A stretch of 64,000 nucleotides of DNA from CAKZLS01 sp963771545 (GCA_963771545.1 CAVYTX010000003.1:887936-951935); one strand, 5' to 3'. Counted from the first letter of the stretch, positions 17,164-26,411 are shown. The notes: generated by a model from the sequence alone, not told the origin. Made by a program: numbers and translations.

Positions 17164-18717
17164 ATGCCTCTCGATGCGAAAATCCTCCAAGCCTTTAAAG
17201 AGCGCCGCAAGAAAATCCTCGTGGGCGGCGGTGAAGCCAAGATCAAGAAGCGCCATGACAAGGGGCTGATGACCGCGCGCGAGCGATTGATGTACCTATT
17301 CCAGCCGGACACGTTCCAAGAGGTCGGGGCGTACATCAAGCATCAATGCACCTCGTTCGACATGGAGAAGGAAGACTTCCCCGGCGACGGCGTCGTCACG
17401 GGAACCGGCTTCGTCGACGAACGCCAGGTCACCGCTTTCAGCCAGGATTTCACGGTTCTGGGCGGCTCTCTCGGCAAGATGCACGCGCGCCGGATGGTTC
17501 TGGGCATGGACTACGCCCTGAAGAACGGCACGCCGATGGTCGGCATCTCCGACTCGGGGGGCGCGCGCATCCAAGAAGGGGTCGACGCCCTGTCCGGGTA
17601 TGGCGAGGTGTTTTACCGGAATGTGGTCCTGTCGGGCGTGATCCCACAGATTTCCATCATCGCGGGGCCCTGCGCCGGCGGCGCGGCCTATTCGCCGGCG
17701 CTGACCGATTTCATCATCATGACCAAGGAAAACGCGCAGCTGTTCATCACCGGCCCGCAGGTCATCAAGGCGGTTACCGGCCGCGAATTCACCATGGAAG
17801 AGGTCGGCGGCGCGAACATGCACGCCACCGTCAGCGGCAACGTCCACTTCGTCGCCGACGACGACCGTCACGCCCTCGACATCGCCAAGCAGCTGTTGAG
17901 TTTCCTGCCATCGAACAATTCCGAGGATCCGCCCCACCGTCCGACGCCGGCCGTAACCATGACCGAAGACGCCGGAATGGACAAGCTGGCCCAGTCCGAT
18001 CCCTCGGTGGCCATGGACATGGGCAAGATCGTCAGGCGCCTGGTCGACGACGGCAACTTCCTCGAGGTCCATGCCGGCTTCGCCAAGAACATGATCGTCG
18101 GCTTCGGCCGGGTGGAGGGGATCGTGGTCGGCTTCCTCTGCAACAATTCCATGGAAAAAGCCGGTTGCCTGGATATCGATTCTTCCGACAAGGGCGCGCG
18201 GTTCATCCGGTTCTGCAACGCCTTCAATATTCCCATCTGCACGCTCGTGGACGTGCCGGGGTTCATGCCCGGCATCGAGCAGGAGCGCGGCGGCATCATC
18301 CGCCACGGCGCGAAGTTGCTGTTCGCGTACTCTGGCGCCACCGTTCCGAAGATCACCGTCCTCTGCCGAAAGTCGTACGGCGGCGCGTACCTGGCCATGT
18401 GCAGCCAGGATCTGGGCGCCGATGTGGTTCTGGCTTGGCCCACGGCCGAGGTGGCGGTCATGGGAGCGGATGGCGCGGTCAACATTCTCTATCGCAAGGA
18501 GTTGAAAGAGGCCAAGGACCCGGCGGCGGAACGCGCCAAACTGGTCGCAGAGTACCGGGCCGAGTTCGCGTCGCCCTATTTGGCGGCCGCGCGCGGTTAC
18601 ATAACCGATATCATCGAACCGTCGCAGACGCGGTCTCAGGTGTCGATGACGCTCCGCAAACTCCTCGGAAAGCGCGAGCTGCGTCCGCCGAAGAAGCACG
18701 GCAACATCCCGCTCTGA
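17164..18717 (+). CDS. mmdA: Carboxyltransferase (alpha) subunit of a Na+-translocating acyl-CoA decarboxylase
   Basis: 517 residues of the biotin-dependent carboxyltransferase family: N-terminal crotonase-like half with GISDSGGARIQEGVDALSGY and IAGPCAGGAAYSPALTDFII, C-terminal half with VDVPGFMPGIEQERGGIIRH and KSYGGAYLAMCSQDLGADVV. It moves CO2 from an acyl-CoA (most likely methylmalonyl-CoA) to biotin. The same family includes the propionyl-CoA carboxylase beta chain. Context settles the role: gamma-like, biotin carrier and Na+-pump beta genes follow and no biotin carboxylase does, so decarboxylation rather than carboxylation is expected. Methylmalonyl-CoA is inferred over malonyl- or glutaconyl-CoA. 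Confidence 0.88.
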   Translation: MPLDAKILQAFKERRKKILVGGGEAKIKKRHDKGLMTARERLMYLFQPDTFQEVGAYIKHQCTSFDMEKEDFPGDGVVTGTGFVDERQVTAFSQDFTVLGGSLGKMHARRMVLGMDYALKNGTPMVGISDSGGARIQEGVDALSGYGEVFYRNVVLSGVIPQISIIAGPCAGGAAYSPALTDFIIMTKENAQLFITGPQVIKAVTGREFTMEEVGGANMHATVSGNVHFVADDDRHALDIAKQLLSFLPSNNSEDPPHRPTPAVTMTEDAGMDKLAQSDPSVAMDMGKIVRRLVDDGNFLEVHAGFAKNMIVGFGRVEGIVVGFLCNNSMEKAGCLDIDSSDKGARFIRFCNAFNIPICTLVDVPGFMPGIEQERGGIIRHGAKLLFAYSGATVPKITVLCRKSYGGAYLAMCSQDLGADVVLAWPTAEVAVMGADGAVNILYRKELKEAKDPAAERAKLVAEYRAEFASPYLAAARGYITDIIEPSQTRSQVSMTLRKLLGKRELRPPKKHGNIPL

Positions 18718-18751
18718 GGCAGCAGCACTAAGGATAACGCGAGGAATACCC

Positions 18752-19135
18752 ATGGAAACGACCACGGACGCTACCGCACAGGCCGCCGCGATTGGTGTCG
18801 GGGACGCATTTTGGACTGCTTTGCTTAGCTACGGGCTGACGATCGTCGTCGCCATGATCGCGGCGGGTCTGATCTGGGCCATTGTTGTCATTCTCGAAAA
18901 GATACAAAAGAAGCAAAAAGCCGTCGCGACAGCCGTTTCGGTTGCTGTCGCGCCCGAGCCTGAACAACCCGACGAAACGGCCCAGCAGGTGGCCGCCGTC
19001 GCCGCCGCCGTCTATGCCACTCTGGGGGCGGCACGGCTTGTTTACATCGGAGAAGCACCGGGTCGGTCGGCGTGGACGACCGCCGGCCGCACGATCCATC
19101 AGACCTCACACATGCCGAAGCGCAAGCCCGAGTAA
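18752..19135 (+). CDS. mmdD: Delta/gamma-like membrane subunit of the Na+-translocating decarboxylase
   Basis: 127 residues: a short polar N-terminus, one transmembrane helix (about 25-50, LLSYGLTIVVAMIAAGLIWA), a basic stretch (EKIQKKQKA) and a Pro/Ala-rich linker. The OadG/MmdD family has this layout and joins the soluble carboxyltransferase to the membrane pump. Sequence similarity is weak by nature; the assignment rests on topology and position between the alpha and biotin subunits. The C-terminal 40 residues (GAARLVYIGEAPGRSAWTTA) are unrecognised. Confidence 0.75.
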   Translation: METTTDATAQAAAIGVGDAFWTALLSYGLTIVVAMIAAGLIWAIVVILEKIQKKQKAVATAVSVAVAPEPEQPDETAQQVAAVAAAVYATLGAARLVYIGEAPGRSAWTTAGRTIHQTSHMPKRKPE

Positions 19136-19164
19136 TTAATCGGAAGGATCCTAGGGGACGACCA

Positions 19165-19566
19165 ATGGCGAAACATTTGAAGATCACCGTTGAAGGCAAG
19201 GTTTACGACGTCATTGTGGAGGACGTCACCGAGGACGCCGGGAGCACGTTTTATCCACAACCCGGCCTGAACGCGGGAGCGGCATCGGCTCCCGCGGCGG
19301 CGGCTCCGGCCAAGACAACGGCCAAGACGGCGGCCGCTCCGGCGGCGGCCGGCGCCAAGGACAAGATCGCGCCCTTGGGCGGCGTCGTCGTGGAAGTTAG
19401 CGTCAGTGTCGGCGATCAGGTGAAGGCGGGCGATCAGGTGGCGGTGATCGAGGCCATGAAGATGAAAACCATTGTCGCCGCGGAACATGACGGCAAGGTG
19501 ACCAAGATCATGGTGAAAGCCGGGGATGCGGTCGATTCAGGCCAAGCCCTTATGACCATCGAATAG
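19165..19566 (+). CDS. mmdC: Biotin carrier subunit of the Na+-translocating decarboxylase
   Basis: 133 residues from ATG 19165. An N-terminal region (KHLKITVEGKVYDVIVEDV) is joined by an Ala/Pro/Lys/Thr linker (residues 45-68) to a C-terminal biotinyl domain: IAPLGGVVVEVSVSVGDQVK, then VIEAMKMKT, where the second Met-flanked Lys is biotinylated, then AEHDGKVTKIMVKAGD. It shuttles the carboxyl group from the alpha subunit to the beta pump. An upstream in-frame extension overlaps mmdD and is not needed. Confidence 0.92.
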   Translation: MAKHLKITVEGKVYDVIVEDVTEDAGSTFYPQPGLNAGAASAPAAAAPAKTTAKTAAAPAAAGAKDKIAPLGGVVVEVSVSVGDQVKAGDQVAVIEAMKMKTIVAAEHDGKVTKIMVKAGDAVDSGQALMTIE

Positions 19567-19582
19567 GGCGCGGAGAAGCGCC

Positions 19583-20857
19583 ATGGGCGATTTAGACTTC
19601 CTGCAGATTTTCCAGGGCGTTGCGACCCTGGTGGACTCCGAGCCGGCGATCATGATCGGCCGGGTGGCGCTCATCGCCGTCGGCTTGCTGCTTATCTACC
19701 TCGGCAAAAAGGGTGTGCTCGAAGCGCTGATCATGATTCCGATGGGGGTCGGCATGGCCACCATCAACGCCGCGGTCATGTTCGTAACTCCTAGGATGGC
19801 GCTCCCGGCCGATGTTGATCCGGCCACCGGGCTCGCCAAGGGCACGCTGTTTCTCAGCCCGCTGATCGCCGAAGGGGACAAGTGGATCGACATCCTGCAG
19901 ATTCAGTGGCTGCAGCCGGTCTACTCGTTCACCTTCTCCAACGGTATGATCGCCTGTCTGGTGTTCATGGGCATCGGCTCGCTGCTCGACGTCGGTTTCG
20001 TCATGGCGCGGCCGTTCAAGAGTATGTTCATCGCGCTGTGTGGTGAACTCGGCACCTTCGTGGCCCTTCCGCTCGGCATCCTCATGGGCCTGCCGCTGGC
20101 CGACGCGGCCGCCACGGCGACCATCGGCGGCGCCGATGGTCCGATGGTGCTGTTCGCGGCGCTGATGCTGTCCGAGAACCTGTTCGTGCCGATCACGGTG
20201 GTGGCGTATCTCTATCTCGGCCTGACCTATGGCGGCTATCCGTTCATGATCAAGGCCGTGGTGCCGCGCCATATCCGTGGCTTGAAGATGCCCATGGAGC
20301 ATACACACAAGATCACATCGACCGAAAAGATGGTGTTCGCGGTGGTCGCCGCGGTCGCGCTGTGCCTCCTGTTCCCGGTGGCGGCGCCGTTGTTCATGTC
20401 GCTGTTCATCGGTGTCATTATCAGGGAGAGCGGCCTCAACCACTACCAGGAGCTGTTTAGTGGACCGCTGCTTTATGGTTCCACTTTCTTCCTCGGGCTG
20501 TTGCTGGGCGTGCTCTGCGAGGCCAGCATCATCCTCAAGCCGGAGGTGCTGATCCTGCTGGTCATCGGCATCATCGCGCTGACTTTCTCCGGGCTCGGCG
20601 GACTGATGGGCGGGTATGTCCTGTACTTCTGGTACAAGCGGAAGGGCATCAACTACAACCCGGTTATCGGTATCGCGGCGGTGAGTTGCGTGCCGACCAC
20701 CTCGAAAGTGGCCCAGAAATGCGTCTCCGAGGTTACGCCCGACGCAATCATCATGCCGCACGCGCTCGGCGCCAACATCAGCGGTGTGATCACGTCCGCG
20801 ATCTTCGCCGCCGTGCTGATCACCATGGTTCGCACGTCCGGAGGCGGCGCGTTCTAG
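19583..20857 (+). CDS. mmdB: Na+-pumping beta subunit of the decarboxylase (OadB/MmdB family)
   Basis: 424 residues with about nine to eleven hydrophobic helices. ATIGGADGPMVLFAALML includes the conserved Asp of the Na+ site in OadB. GVLCEASIILKPEVLILLVI and AVSCVPTTSKVAQKCVSE, with the Ser/Asn-lined second half (HALGANISGVITSAIFAAVL), also follow the family. It decarboxylates carboxybiotin and exports Na+, turning decarboxylation into sodium-motive force. It starts 16 bases after the biotin carrier stop, clearly the same operon. Confidence 0.95.
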   Translation: MGDLDFLQIFQGVATLVDSEPAIMIGRVALIAVGLLLIYLGKKGVLEALIMIPMGVGMATINAAVMFVTPRMALPADVDPATGLAKGTLFLSPLIAEGDKWIDILQIQWLQPVYSFTFSNGMIACLVFMGIGSLLDVGFVMARPFKSMFIALCGELGTFVALPLGILMGLPLADAAATATIGGADGPMVLFAALMLSENLFVPITVVAYLYLGLTYGGYPFMIKAVVPRHIRGLKMPMEHTHKITSTEKMVFAVVAAVALCLLFPVAAPLFMSLFIGVIIRESGLNHYQELFSGPLLYGSTFFLGLLLGVLCEASIILKPEVLILLVIGIIALTFSGLGGLMGGYVLYFWYKRKGINYNPVIGIAAVSCVPTTSKVAQKCVSEVTPDAIIMPHALGANISGVITSAIFAAVLITMVRTSGGGAF

Positions 20858-20860
20858 CCG

Positions 20861-21115
20861 GTGACCGAAGGCGGCGAACCACGTTCGATATGGGCGAGGC
20901 TGCCCCGATGGCTTTACTGGGTCGTCGGGGCAGCCGTCGCGATCGCCGGAGCGATCACCGCCAAGGGCATCGGCGACCGGTTCCCGCTCGATAAACGCCT
21001 GCCCTTCTGGATTGCCGGTACCGCGATTATCTTCGTCGGGCTGTGGATTCTGTCCGTTGGAAGCAAGGCGCGGCACGACGGCGAATCAAAAGAGGCTCCG
21101 CGCAAAAAGAACTGA
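20861..21115 (+). CDS. Small two-helix membrane protein at the end of the Na+-pump operon
   Basis: 84 residues from GTG 20861, three bases after mmdB. Two predicted membrane helices (WLYWVVGAAVAIAGAITA and LPFWIAGTAIIFVGLWIL) and a charged C-terminal tail. The tight spacing implies co-translation with the pump. It could be an assembly or accessory subunit; no family recognised. Confidence 0.6.
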   Translation: MTEGGEPRSIWARLPRWLYWVVGAAVAIAGAITAKGIGDRFPLDKRLPFWIAGTAIIFVGLWILSVGSKARHDGESKEAPRKKN

Positions 21116-21149
21116 CATGCCGGCGAAAGAGGCGCGAAACGACCGAGAC

Positions 21150-21223
21150 TGGAGCGGGCGAAGGGAATCGAACCCTCGTCTAAAGCTTGGGAAGCTTTCG
21201 TTCTACCATTGAACCACGCCCGC
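21150..21223 (-). tRNA. tRNA-Gly (anticodon CCC)
   Basis: Minus-strand cloverleaf: acceptor stem GCGGGCG/CGCCCGC, D-arm with GGTTCAATGGTAGAAC, anticodon stem AAAGC/GCTTT around loop TTCCCAA (anticodon CCC), T-arm GAGGGTTCGATTCCCTTC, discriminator T and an encoded CCA (21150-21152). Confidence 0.95.
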
Positions 21224-21398
21224 CCGCGCGCGACGCACCTGTATTCTGTATAGTCCGTTGCCGTTTCCGGCGCAAGCGGGCGCCCCCCGCGGCGACCGGG
21301 CTCACGATTATGTTATGCTTTGTCACTTGGCATTCAGGGTCCGGGAGGCTAACCAAGGACCATGGCCGGTGTTTCGGTCAACCAGTGCGAGGGAACGG

Positions 21399-22361
21399 AT
21401 GCCTCCTGATACCAACCTGGCCATTGCTCGCGAGCCGGAGCTCGCCAAGTTCCGCGATCCCGACGTCACCGCCAAGGGCGAGCCGCGGGCAAGCGTGTCT
21501 CTCTCGCGGCTGAGGACGCTGTGGTTCAATACCGGCAGCCTCTGCAACATCGCGTGCGACACCTGCTATATCGAATCCAGCCCCACCAACGATCGCCTGG
21601 CTTATATCGGCGCCGCCGAGGTCGGGGGTTATTTCGACGAAGCCGAGCGCGAGCGCATGCCGGTGGAGGAGATCGGGTTCACGGGCGGCGAGCCGTTCAT
21701 GAACCGCGAGCTTCCGGCGATGCTGGGCGATGCGCTCGGGCGCGGCTATCGCGCCTTGGTGCTGACCAACGCCATGAAACCCATGCACCATCACCGGAAC
21801 GCGCTGCTGGCTCTAAAGGCGGCGTACGGTGGCGCGCTAGCCTTGCGGGTTTCCATCGATCATTACACGCCCGAAAGGCACGAAGAACTGCGCGGCGAGG
21901 GGACATGGAGCCCCATGATCGAGGGCCTTCGCTGGCTGGCGGCCAGCGGATTCAATGTTCACGCGGCCGGGCGGACCGTCTGGGACGAAACGGAGGCCGA
22001 GTTGCGCGCCGGTTACGCCGCGTTGTTCGCCGCGGACGGCATCGCCGTCGATGCCGGCGATCCGGCGGCGCTGGTGCTGTTTCCCGAGATGGACCCCGGC
22101 TCGCCAGTGCCCGAAATCACCGTGCACTGCTGGGGCATCCTGGGCGTCCGGTCCGAGGATATGATGTGCGCTACGTCGCGCATGGTGCTCAAGCGCCGGG
22201 ACGCCGAGGGGCCGGTGGTCGTTCCGTGCACGCTCCTGCCCTATGACCGCCAGTTCGAACTCGGCTCCCGCCTTGCCGAGGCAACCGGAGCGGTGAAACT
22301 CAACCACCCCTTCTGCGCGCAGTTCTGCGTGCTCGGAGGAGGCTCCTGCTCCGGGGGTTAG
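21399..22361 (+). CDS. Radical SAM protein
   Basis: 320 residues from ATG 21399. The iron-sulfur motif lies early, TGSLCNIACDTCYIES (CxxxCxxC binding a 4Fe-4S cluster and SAM), followed by EEIGFTGGEPFMNRELPAML (the GGE motif) and VLTNAMKPMHHH. The C-terminal part has more cysteines (VHCWGI, MMCAT, VPCTLL, PFCAQFCVLGGGSC), compatible with an auxiliary cluster. The substrate is unknown and the neighbours give no clue. Confidence 0.88.
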   Translation: MPPDTNLAIAREPELAKFRDPDVTAKGEPRASVSLSRLRTLWFNTGSLCNIACDTCYIESSPTNDRLAYIGAAEVGGYFDEAERERMPVEEIGFTGGEPFMNRELPAMLGDALGRGYRALVLTNAMKPMHHHRNALLALKAAYGGALALRVSIDHYTPERHEELRGEGTWSPMIEGLRWLAASGFNVHAAGRTVWDETEAELRAGYAALFAADGIAVDAGDPAALVLFPEMDPGSPVPEITVHCWGILGVRSEDMMCATSRMVLKRRDAEGPVVVPCTLLPYDRQFELGSRLAEATGAVKLNHPFCAQFCVLGGGSCSGG

Positions 22362-22502
22362 GGGTCGCCTCCGATCGGCGGCGCCTTCCGGTCGTTGCCG
22401 CCCGCGCGACCCTGGACAAACTCGCGGCCAAGCCTCATGTAAGGGACATGATCAGTTCAAACGGTCGGTAGTGGGCGCGGAGGCCCTTCGAGGAGAGACG
22501 CG

Positions 22503-22926
22503 GTGGCGAGCAAACCAGGAGGTGGACCTCCGGCCTACGAGCAAACGACGCGGGGCATCACGGTCCGGGTGCGGCCTTTTTATCTGGAAGAGCAATCGTC
22601 TCCGGAATCGCGGCATTTCGTGTGGGCGTATCATGTCCGGATCCAGAATAATGGCGCTGAAACCGTGCAGCTGTTGAACTCGCTACTGGCGGATTACCGA
22701 TTGCACCGGCAACGTCCAGGAGGTCCGGGGCGAAGGCGTGGTCGGCAAGCAGCCGATCCTCAAGCCGGGCGAAGTCTTCGAATACGCCAGCGGCACGCCG
22801 TTGTCGGCGCCGTCCGGAATCATGGTCGGCATCTATTACATGGAGACCGAAGACGGCGAGCAGCTGGACGTGGATGTTCCGGCCTTTTCGTTGGATAGTC
22901 CGCACCAGAGCGCTTCGGTGCATTGA
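22503..22926 (+). pseudogene. apaG: ApaG, frameshifted
   Basis: The first part (GTG 22503; TTRGITVRVRPFYLEEQSSP, then RHFVWAYHVRIQNNG) and the second part (VVGKQPILKPGEVFEYASGT, then YMETEDGEQLDVDVPAF) are the two halves of the ~130-residue ApaG/Co2+-resistance protein. They lie in different frames. An extra T near 22681 (AACTCGCTACTGG where AACCGCTACTGG would give the conserved RYWRITD) causes the shift. Either a broken gene or a base-calling error. It sits just before folE. Confidence 0.85.
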
Positions 22927-22938
22927 ATTGGGAGATTG

Positions 22939-23613
22939 ATGGTGAGCACGGTGAAACCCGTAAGTGTCGTGGGCGGGACCAATGATCAAAAGACAACGGA
23001 TGAGCAGTTCGCTCCTGCGGATAGGCCAAGCCGCGAGGACGCCAAGGAGGCTGTCCGCACGCTGATCCGCTGGGCCGGCGACGATCCCGAACGGGAGGGA
23101 TTGCGGGAGACTCCCCGCAGGGTCGTCGACGCCTATCTGGAGTTTTTCCAGGGCTACGAAGCCGATCCGGTGGAGATCCTGCGCCGCACCTTCGAGGAAA
23201 CGGACGGCTACGACGAGATGGTTCTGCTGCGCGACATCCGTTTCGAGTCGCACTGCGAGCATCATTTCGCGCCGATCATCGGCCGCGCCCACGTGGCCTA
23301 TCTTCCGCATCGCCGGGTCGTCGGGATCAGCAAGCTGGCGCGCCTGGTGGAGGTCTATGCCCGCAGGTTGCAGATCCAGGAAAAGATGACCGCCCAGATC
23401 GCCAACACGATCAGCGATATTCTCGAGCCCAAGGGGGTGGCCGTGGTCATCGAGGCGTCCCATCAGTGCATGACCACACGCGGCGTTCACAAGCCGGGCG
23501 TGGTCATGGTGACCAGCCGGATGCTCGGCGCGTTCCGCGAGAATGCCGCGACCCGCCGCGAGTTCCTGGCGATGATCGGCAAACCCACCGGCGGCGAGGG
23601 TATTCTCGCCTGA
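22939..23613 (+). CDS. folE: GTP cyclohydrolase I
   Basis: 224 residues from ATG 22939 with GGGAG just upstream (a TTG three bases earlier is possible). It catalyses GTP to 7,8-dihydroneopterin triphosphate, the first step of folate and pterin synthesis. Signatures: GDDPEREGLRETPRRV, ESHCEHHFAPIIGRAHVAYL with zinc ligands Cys and His, RLQIQEKMTAQIA, and ASHQCMTTRGVHKPG with the third zinc ligand Cys. The N-terminal 35 residues are variable. Follows apaG closely. Confidence 0.97.
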   Translation: MVSTVKPVSVVGGTNDQKTTDEQFAPADRPSREDAKEAVRTLIRWAGDDPEREGLRETPRRVVDAYLEFFQGYEADPVEILRRTFEETDGYDEMVLLRDIRFESHCEHHFAPIIGRAHVAYLPHRRVVGISKLARLVEVYARRLQIQEKMTAQIANTISDILEPKGVAVVIEASHQCMTTRGVHKPGVVMVTSRMLGAFRENAATRREFLAMIGKPTGGEGILA

Positions 23614-23729
23614 ACCGCGAAAGTGCGAAAGCCACGGGCGCTGTAGTCGCGACGATCCTTTCTTTACGCAACACTTGGGAAAGCGGGACTTGACCGGACC
23701 CGCCGGAAAGGTTTGGTTGTCGATAGCTT

Positions 23730-23762
23730 ATACCAACGGTCATTATTAACGACCGTTGGTAT
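23730..23762. repeat. Inverted repeat before trkH (12-bp arms)
   Basis: Perfect arms ATACCAACGGTC (23730-23741) and GACCGTTGGTAT (23751-23762) with a 9-base AT loop. An imperfect relative (CCAACGGTC to GATCGTTGG) lies at about 30786-30820, beside the end of the RTX gene. It could be a bidirectional terminator or a REP-like unit. Confidence 0.6.
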
Positions 23763-23782
23763 TAGGGGGATCAAGCCGGTTA

Positions 23783-25228
23783 ATGGACGTACGCCCTGTC
23801 TTTCTGATCGTCGGCATTTTGCTGACCACCCTGGGCGTCGGCATGTGCGTGCCCGCCCTGGTGGATGCCTTGGTCGGCAATCCGGACTGGCAGGTGTTCG
23901 CGGTGGCTTCCGGCGTTACGGTGTTCGTCGGTGTCGCCTTGGCGCTGACCTGCCGGACCCCGCGATTCCGCTTTACGGTCCAGCAGGCCTTCGTGATGAC
24001 GACGGTGAGCTGGGCCATGGTCACCGTGTTCGGGGCGCTGCCGTTCGTGTTCAGCGAACTGGAGCTCAGCGTTACCGACGCCTTCTTCGAATCCATGTCG
24101 GGGATCACCACCACCGGGTCCACGGTGATCACCGGACTGGACAACGCGCCGCCGGGGATTCTGCTGTGGCGGGGCATTCTCCAATGGCTGGGAGGCCTCG
24201 GGATCATCGTCATGGCCATCGCCGTCATGCCCATGCTGGGTGTCGGCGGCATGCAGATGTTCCGGGTCGAGGCCTTCGAAACCGGCGAGAAGGTGCTTCC
24301 CCGGGCGGCTCAGATTTCGGCCGGGCTGTTCCTGATCTATGCGGCCTTCACGCTGGTCTTGATATTGATGCTGTGGGGCGCGGGAATGACGGTTCTGGAA
24401 GCCGTGGTGCACGCCATGACCGCCATCGCCACCGGCGGCTACTCCACCAGCGACGCCTCCATCGGGCACTTCGACAGCGCCCTCGTCGACTTCATCCTCA
24501 CCATCGGCATGATCGCCGGCAGCCTGCCGTTCTTCCTCTATCTGAAGAGCGTTCAGGGCAGCGCCCGGGCCTTGGTGGAGGATACCCAGGTGCGGTGGTT
24601 TCTGGCCGTCCTCGGAGCCGCCGTTGTCACCGCCGCCCTGTTTCTGTGGCTGGATACGGGGTTCGACCTTTTGCCGGCCATGCGCTACGCTTCGTTCAAC
24701 GTCGTCTCCGTCATGACCGGGACAGGTTACGCCAGTTCCGACTACTGGATGTGGGGCGCGTTCGCGGGGCCGATCTTTTTCTACCTCATGTTCATCGGCG
24801 GCTGCACCGGCTCGACCACATGCGGCATCAAGATCTTCCGCTTCCAGGTGCTGTGGGCCGCGGCCAACACCCAGTTCCACCACCTGCTCCGGCCCCACGG
24901 CGTGTTCATTCCCTACTACAACCGCCGGCCCATTCCCGACGAGGTGGTCAGCTCGGTGCTGAGTTTCTTTTTCGTGTTCGGGGTGTGCTTCGCGCTGCTG
25001 GCGGTGGGACTGGGCCTGATGGGTTTGGATTTCGTCACCGCCATTTCCTCGGCCGCCACCGCCATCTGCAACGTGGGACCGGCGCTGGGGTCCACGGTCG
25101 GCCCGGCCGGCACCTTCCAATCGCTTCCCGACGGCGCCAAATGGATGCTGTCGGCCGGCATGCTGCTGGGCCGGCTGGAGCTGTTCACCGTGCTGATCCT
25201 GTTCACCCCGGCGTTCTGGAAGAACTGA
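23783..25228 (+). CDS. trkH: TrkH-family potassium uptake protein
   Basis: 481 residues from ATG 23783. Four M1-P-M2 repeats typical of Trk/Ktr channels are seen through their pore motifs: SGITTTGSTVITGLD (first), TAIATGGYSTSDAS (second), VSVMTGTGYASSDY (third) and SAATAICNVGPALGS (fourth), each with the selectivity glycine. GGCTGSTTCGIKIFRFQV is a conserved loop after pore 3. It transports K+ across the inner membrane with TrkA, which is not in this window. Confidence 0.95.
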   Translation: MDVRPVFLIVGILLTTLGVGMCVPALVDALVGNPDWQVFAVASGVTVFVGVALALTCRTPRFRFTVQQAFVMTTVSWAMVTVFGALPFVFSELELSVTDAFFESMSGITTTGSTVITGLDNAPPGILLWRGILQWLGGLGIIVMAIAVMPMLGVGGMQMFRVEAFETGEKVLPRAAQISAGLFLIYAAFTLVLILMLWGAGMTVLEAVVHAMTAIATGGYSTSDASIGHFDSALVDFILTIGMIAGSLPFFLYLKSVQGSARALVEDTQVRWFLAVLGAAVVTAALFLWLDTGFDLLPAMRYASFNVVSVMTGTGYASSDYWMWGAFAGPIFFYLMFIGGCTGSTTCGIKIFRFQVLWAAANTQFHHLLRPHGVFIPYYNRRPIPDEVVSSVLSFFFVFGVCFALLAVGLGLMGLDFVTAISSAATAICNVGPALGSTVGPAGTFQSLPDGAKWMLSAGMLLGRLELFTVLILFTPAFWKN

Positions 25229-25235
25229 CGCCGCC

Positions 25236-26411
25236 ATGCCCTCCGATCCATCACCCCACATCGCGCCCATCGGCCTGCTGCGCCGGCTGGTGGCCTTCGA
25301 CACCACGTCGGCCAAGTCGAACCTGGAGCTGATCGCGTTCGTCGATGAATTTCTCGACGGCCACGGCATCGAGGCCCACGTCGTCCCCAGCGAGGACGGC
25401 GCCAAGGCCAACCTGTTCGCCAGCATCGGTCCGAACGTCCCCGGCGGGGTGGTGCTTTCGGGTCATACCGACGTGGTGCCGGTAACCGGCCAGCGGTGGA
25501 CCAGCGATCCCTTTACCCTGACGGAGCGGAACGGACGGCTGCATGGCCGGGGGTCCGCCGACATGAAAGGCTTCATCGCCGCGGCGCTCGCCATGGCGCC
25601 GGAGTTCAAGGCGCGCGCGCTCGCGGTCCCCATTCACCTGGCGTTCTCGTACGACGAGGAAGTGGGGTGCCTGGGCGCGCCGCGCCTGTTGGAACGCCTG
25701 GCCGCACTGGCGCCCAAACCGGCGCTGGCCATCGTCGGCGAGCCGTCGGAGATGAAGGTGGCCAACAGCCATCGCGGCATCGCCGCGTTCGAGACCAGGG
25801 TGACCGGCCGGCCCGGCCACTCGTCCGATCCGGGCGCCGGGGTCAACGCCATCGCCGAGGCCGCCGAGTGCATCGCCTTCCTCGGCCGGCTCGGATCCGA
25901 ATTCGGCGCGGGACGCGAGCGCGGAGAAGGGATGGCGCCGGACTGGACGACGGTCAACGTGGGCACCATCGAGGGCGGCACGGCGGTCAACATCATCGCC
26001 GAGCATTGCCGGTTCCGCTGGGAATGCCGGCCGGAAGCCGGAACGGACGCGGACGCGGTGCTGGCGCGGCTGAGGAATTTCGCCGAGACCGAGGTGCTGC
26101 CGCGCATGCGGGCGGTAACCCCAGACGCGGCCATCGCCACCGAGGCGGGGGTGACGGTCCCGGCGCTGGCGGCCGAACCCGATTCCCCGGCCGAAACCCT
26201 GGCGCTGGCGCTCACCGGTCACAACCACTGCGTCAGCGTGCCGTTCGCGTCCGAGGCCGGGCTGTTCCAGCGCGCCGGCATCCCGGCGGTGGTCTGCGGC
26301 CCCGGCAGCGCCGCCCAGGCCCACCAGCCGGACGAGTTCGTGACCGTGGATCAGATCGAGGCCTGCGTGGCGTTCATGCGCCGCCTGGCCGACTGGGCCG
26401 GGCGCCGGTAG
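25236..26411 (+). CDS. argE: Acetylornithine deacetylase (M20 family)
   Basis: 391 residues, starting seven bases after trkH. Metal-binding motifs of M20 peptidases: SGHTDVVPVTGQRW, GRGSADMKGFIAAALAMA and SYDEEVGCLGAPRLL, then GEPSEMKVANSHRG. The dimerisation domain lies at about 180-290. The ArgE-type signature (SGHTDVVPV, H-D-E-E set) favours deacetylation of N-acetylornithine in arginine synthesis. argD and argF are in the same window at 39-41 kb. Other M20 amidases cannot be fully excluded. Confidence 0.9.
   Translation: MPSDPSPHIAPIGLLRRLVAFDTTSAKSNLELIAFVDEFLDGHGIEAHVVPSEDGAKANLFASIGPNVPGGVVLSGHTDVVPVTGQRWTSDPFTLTERNGRLHGRGSADMKGFIAAALAMAPEFKARALAVPIHLAFSYDEEVGCLGAPRLLERLAALAPKPALAIVGEPSEMKVANSHRGIAAFETRVTGRPGHSSDPGAGVNAIAEAAECIAFLGRLGSEFGAGRERGEGMAPDWTTVNVGTIEGGTAVNIIAEHCRFRWECRPEAGTDADAVLARLRNFAETEVLPRMRAVTPDAAIATEAGVTVPALAAEPDSPAETLALALTGHNHCVSVPFASEAGLFQRAGIPAVVCGPGSAAQAHQPDEFVTVDQIEACVAFMRRLADWAGRR

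Noticed and set aside
19592..21076. 494-codon minus-strand frame opposite the pump beta subunit
   Set aside because: Shadow; composition rich in His/Arg/Asp with no motif, while the plus strand encodes OadB-family helices.
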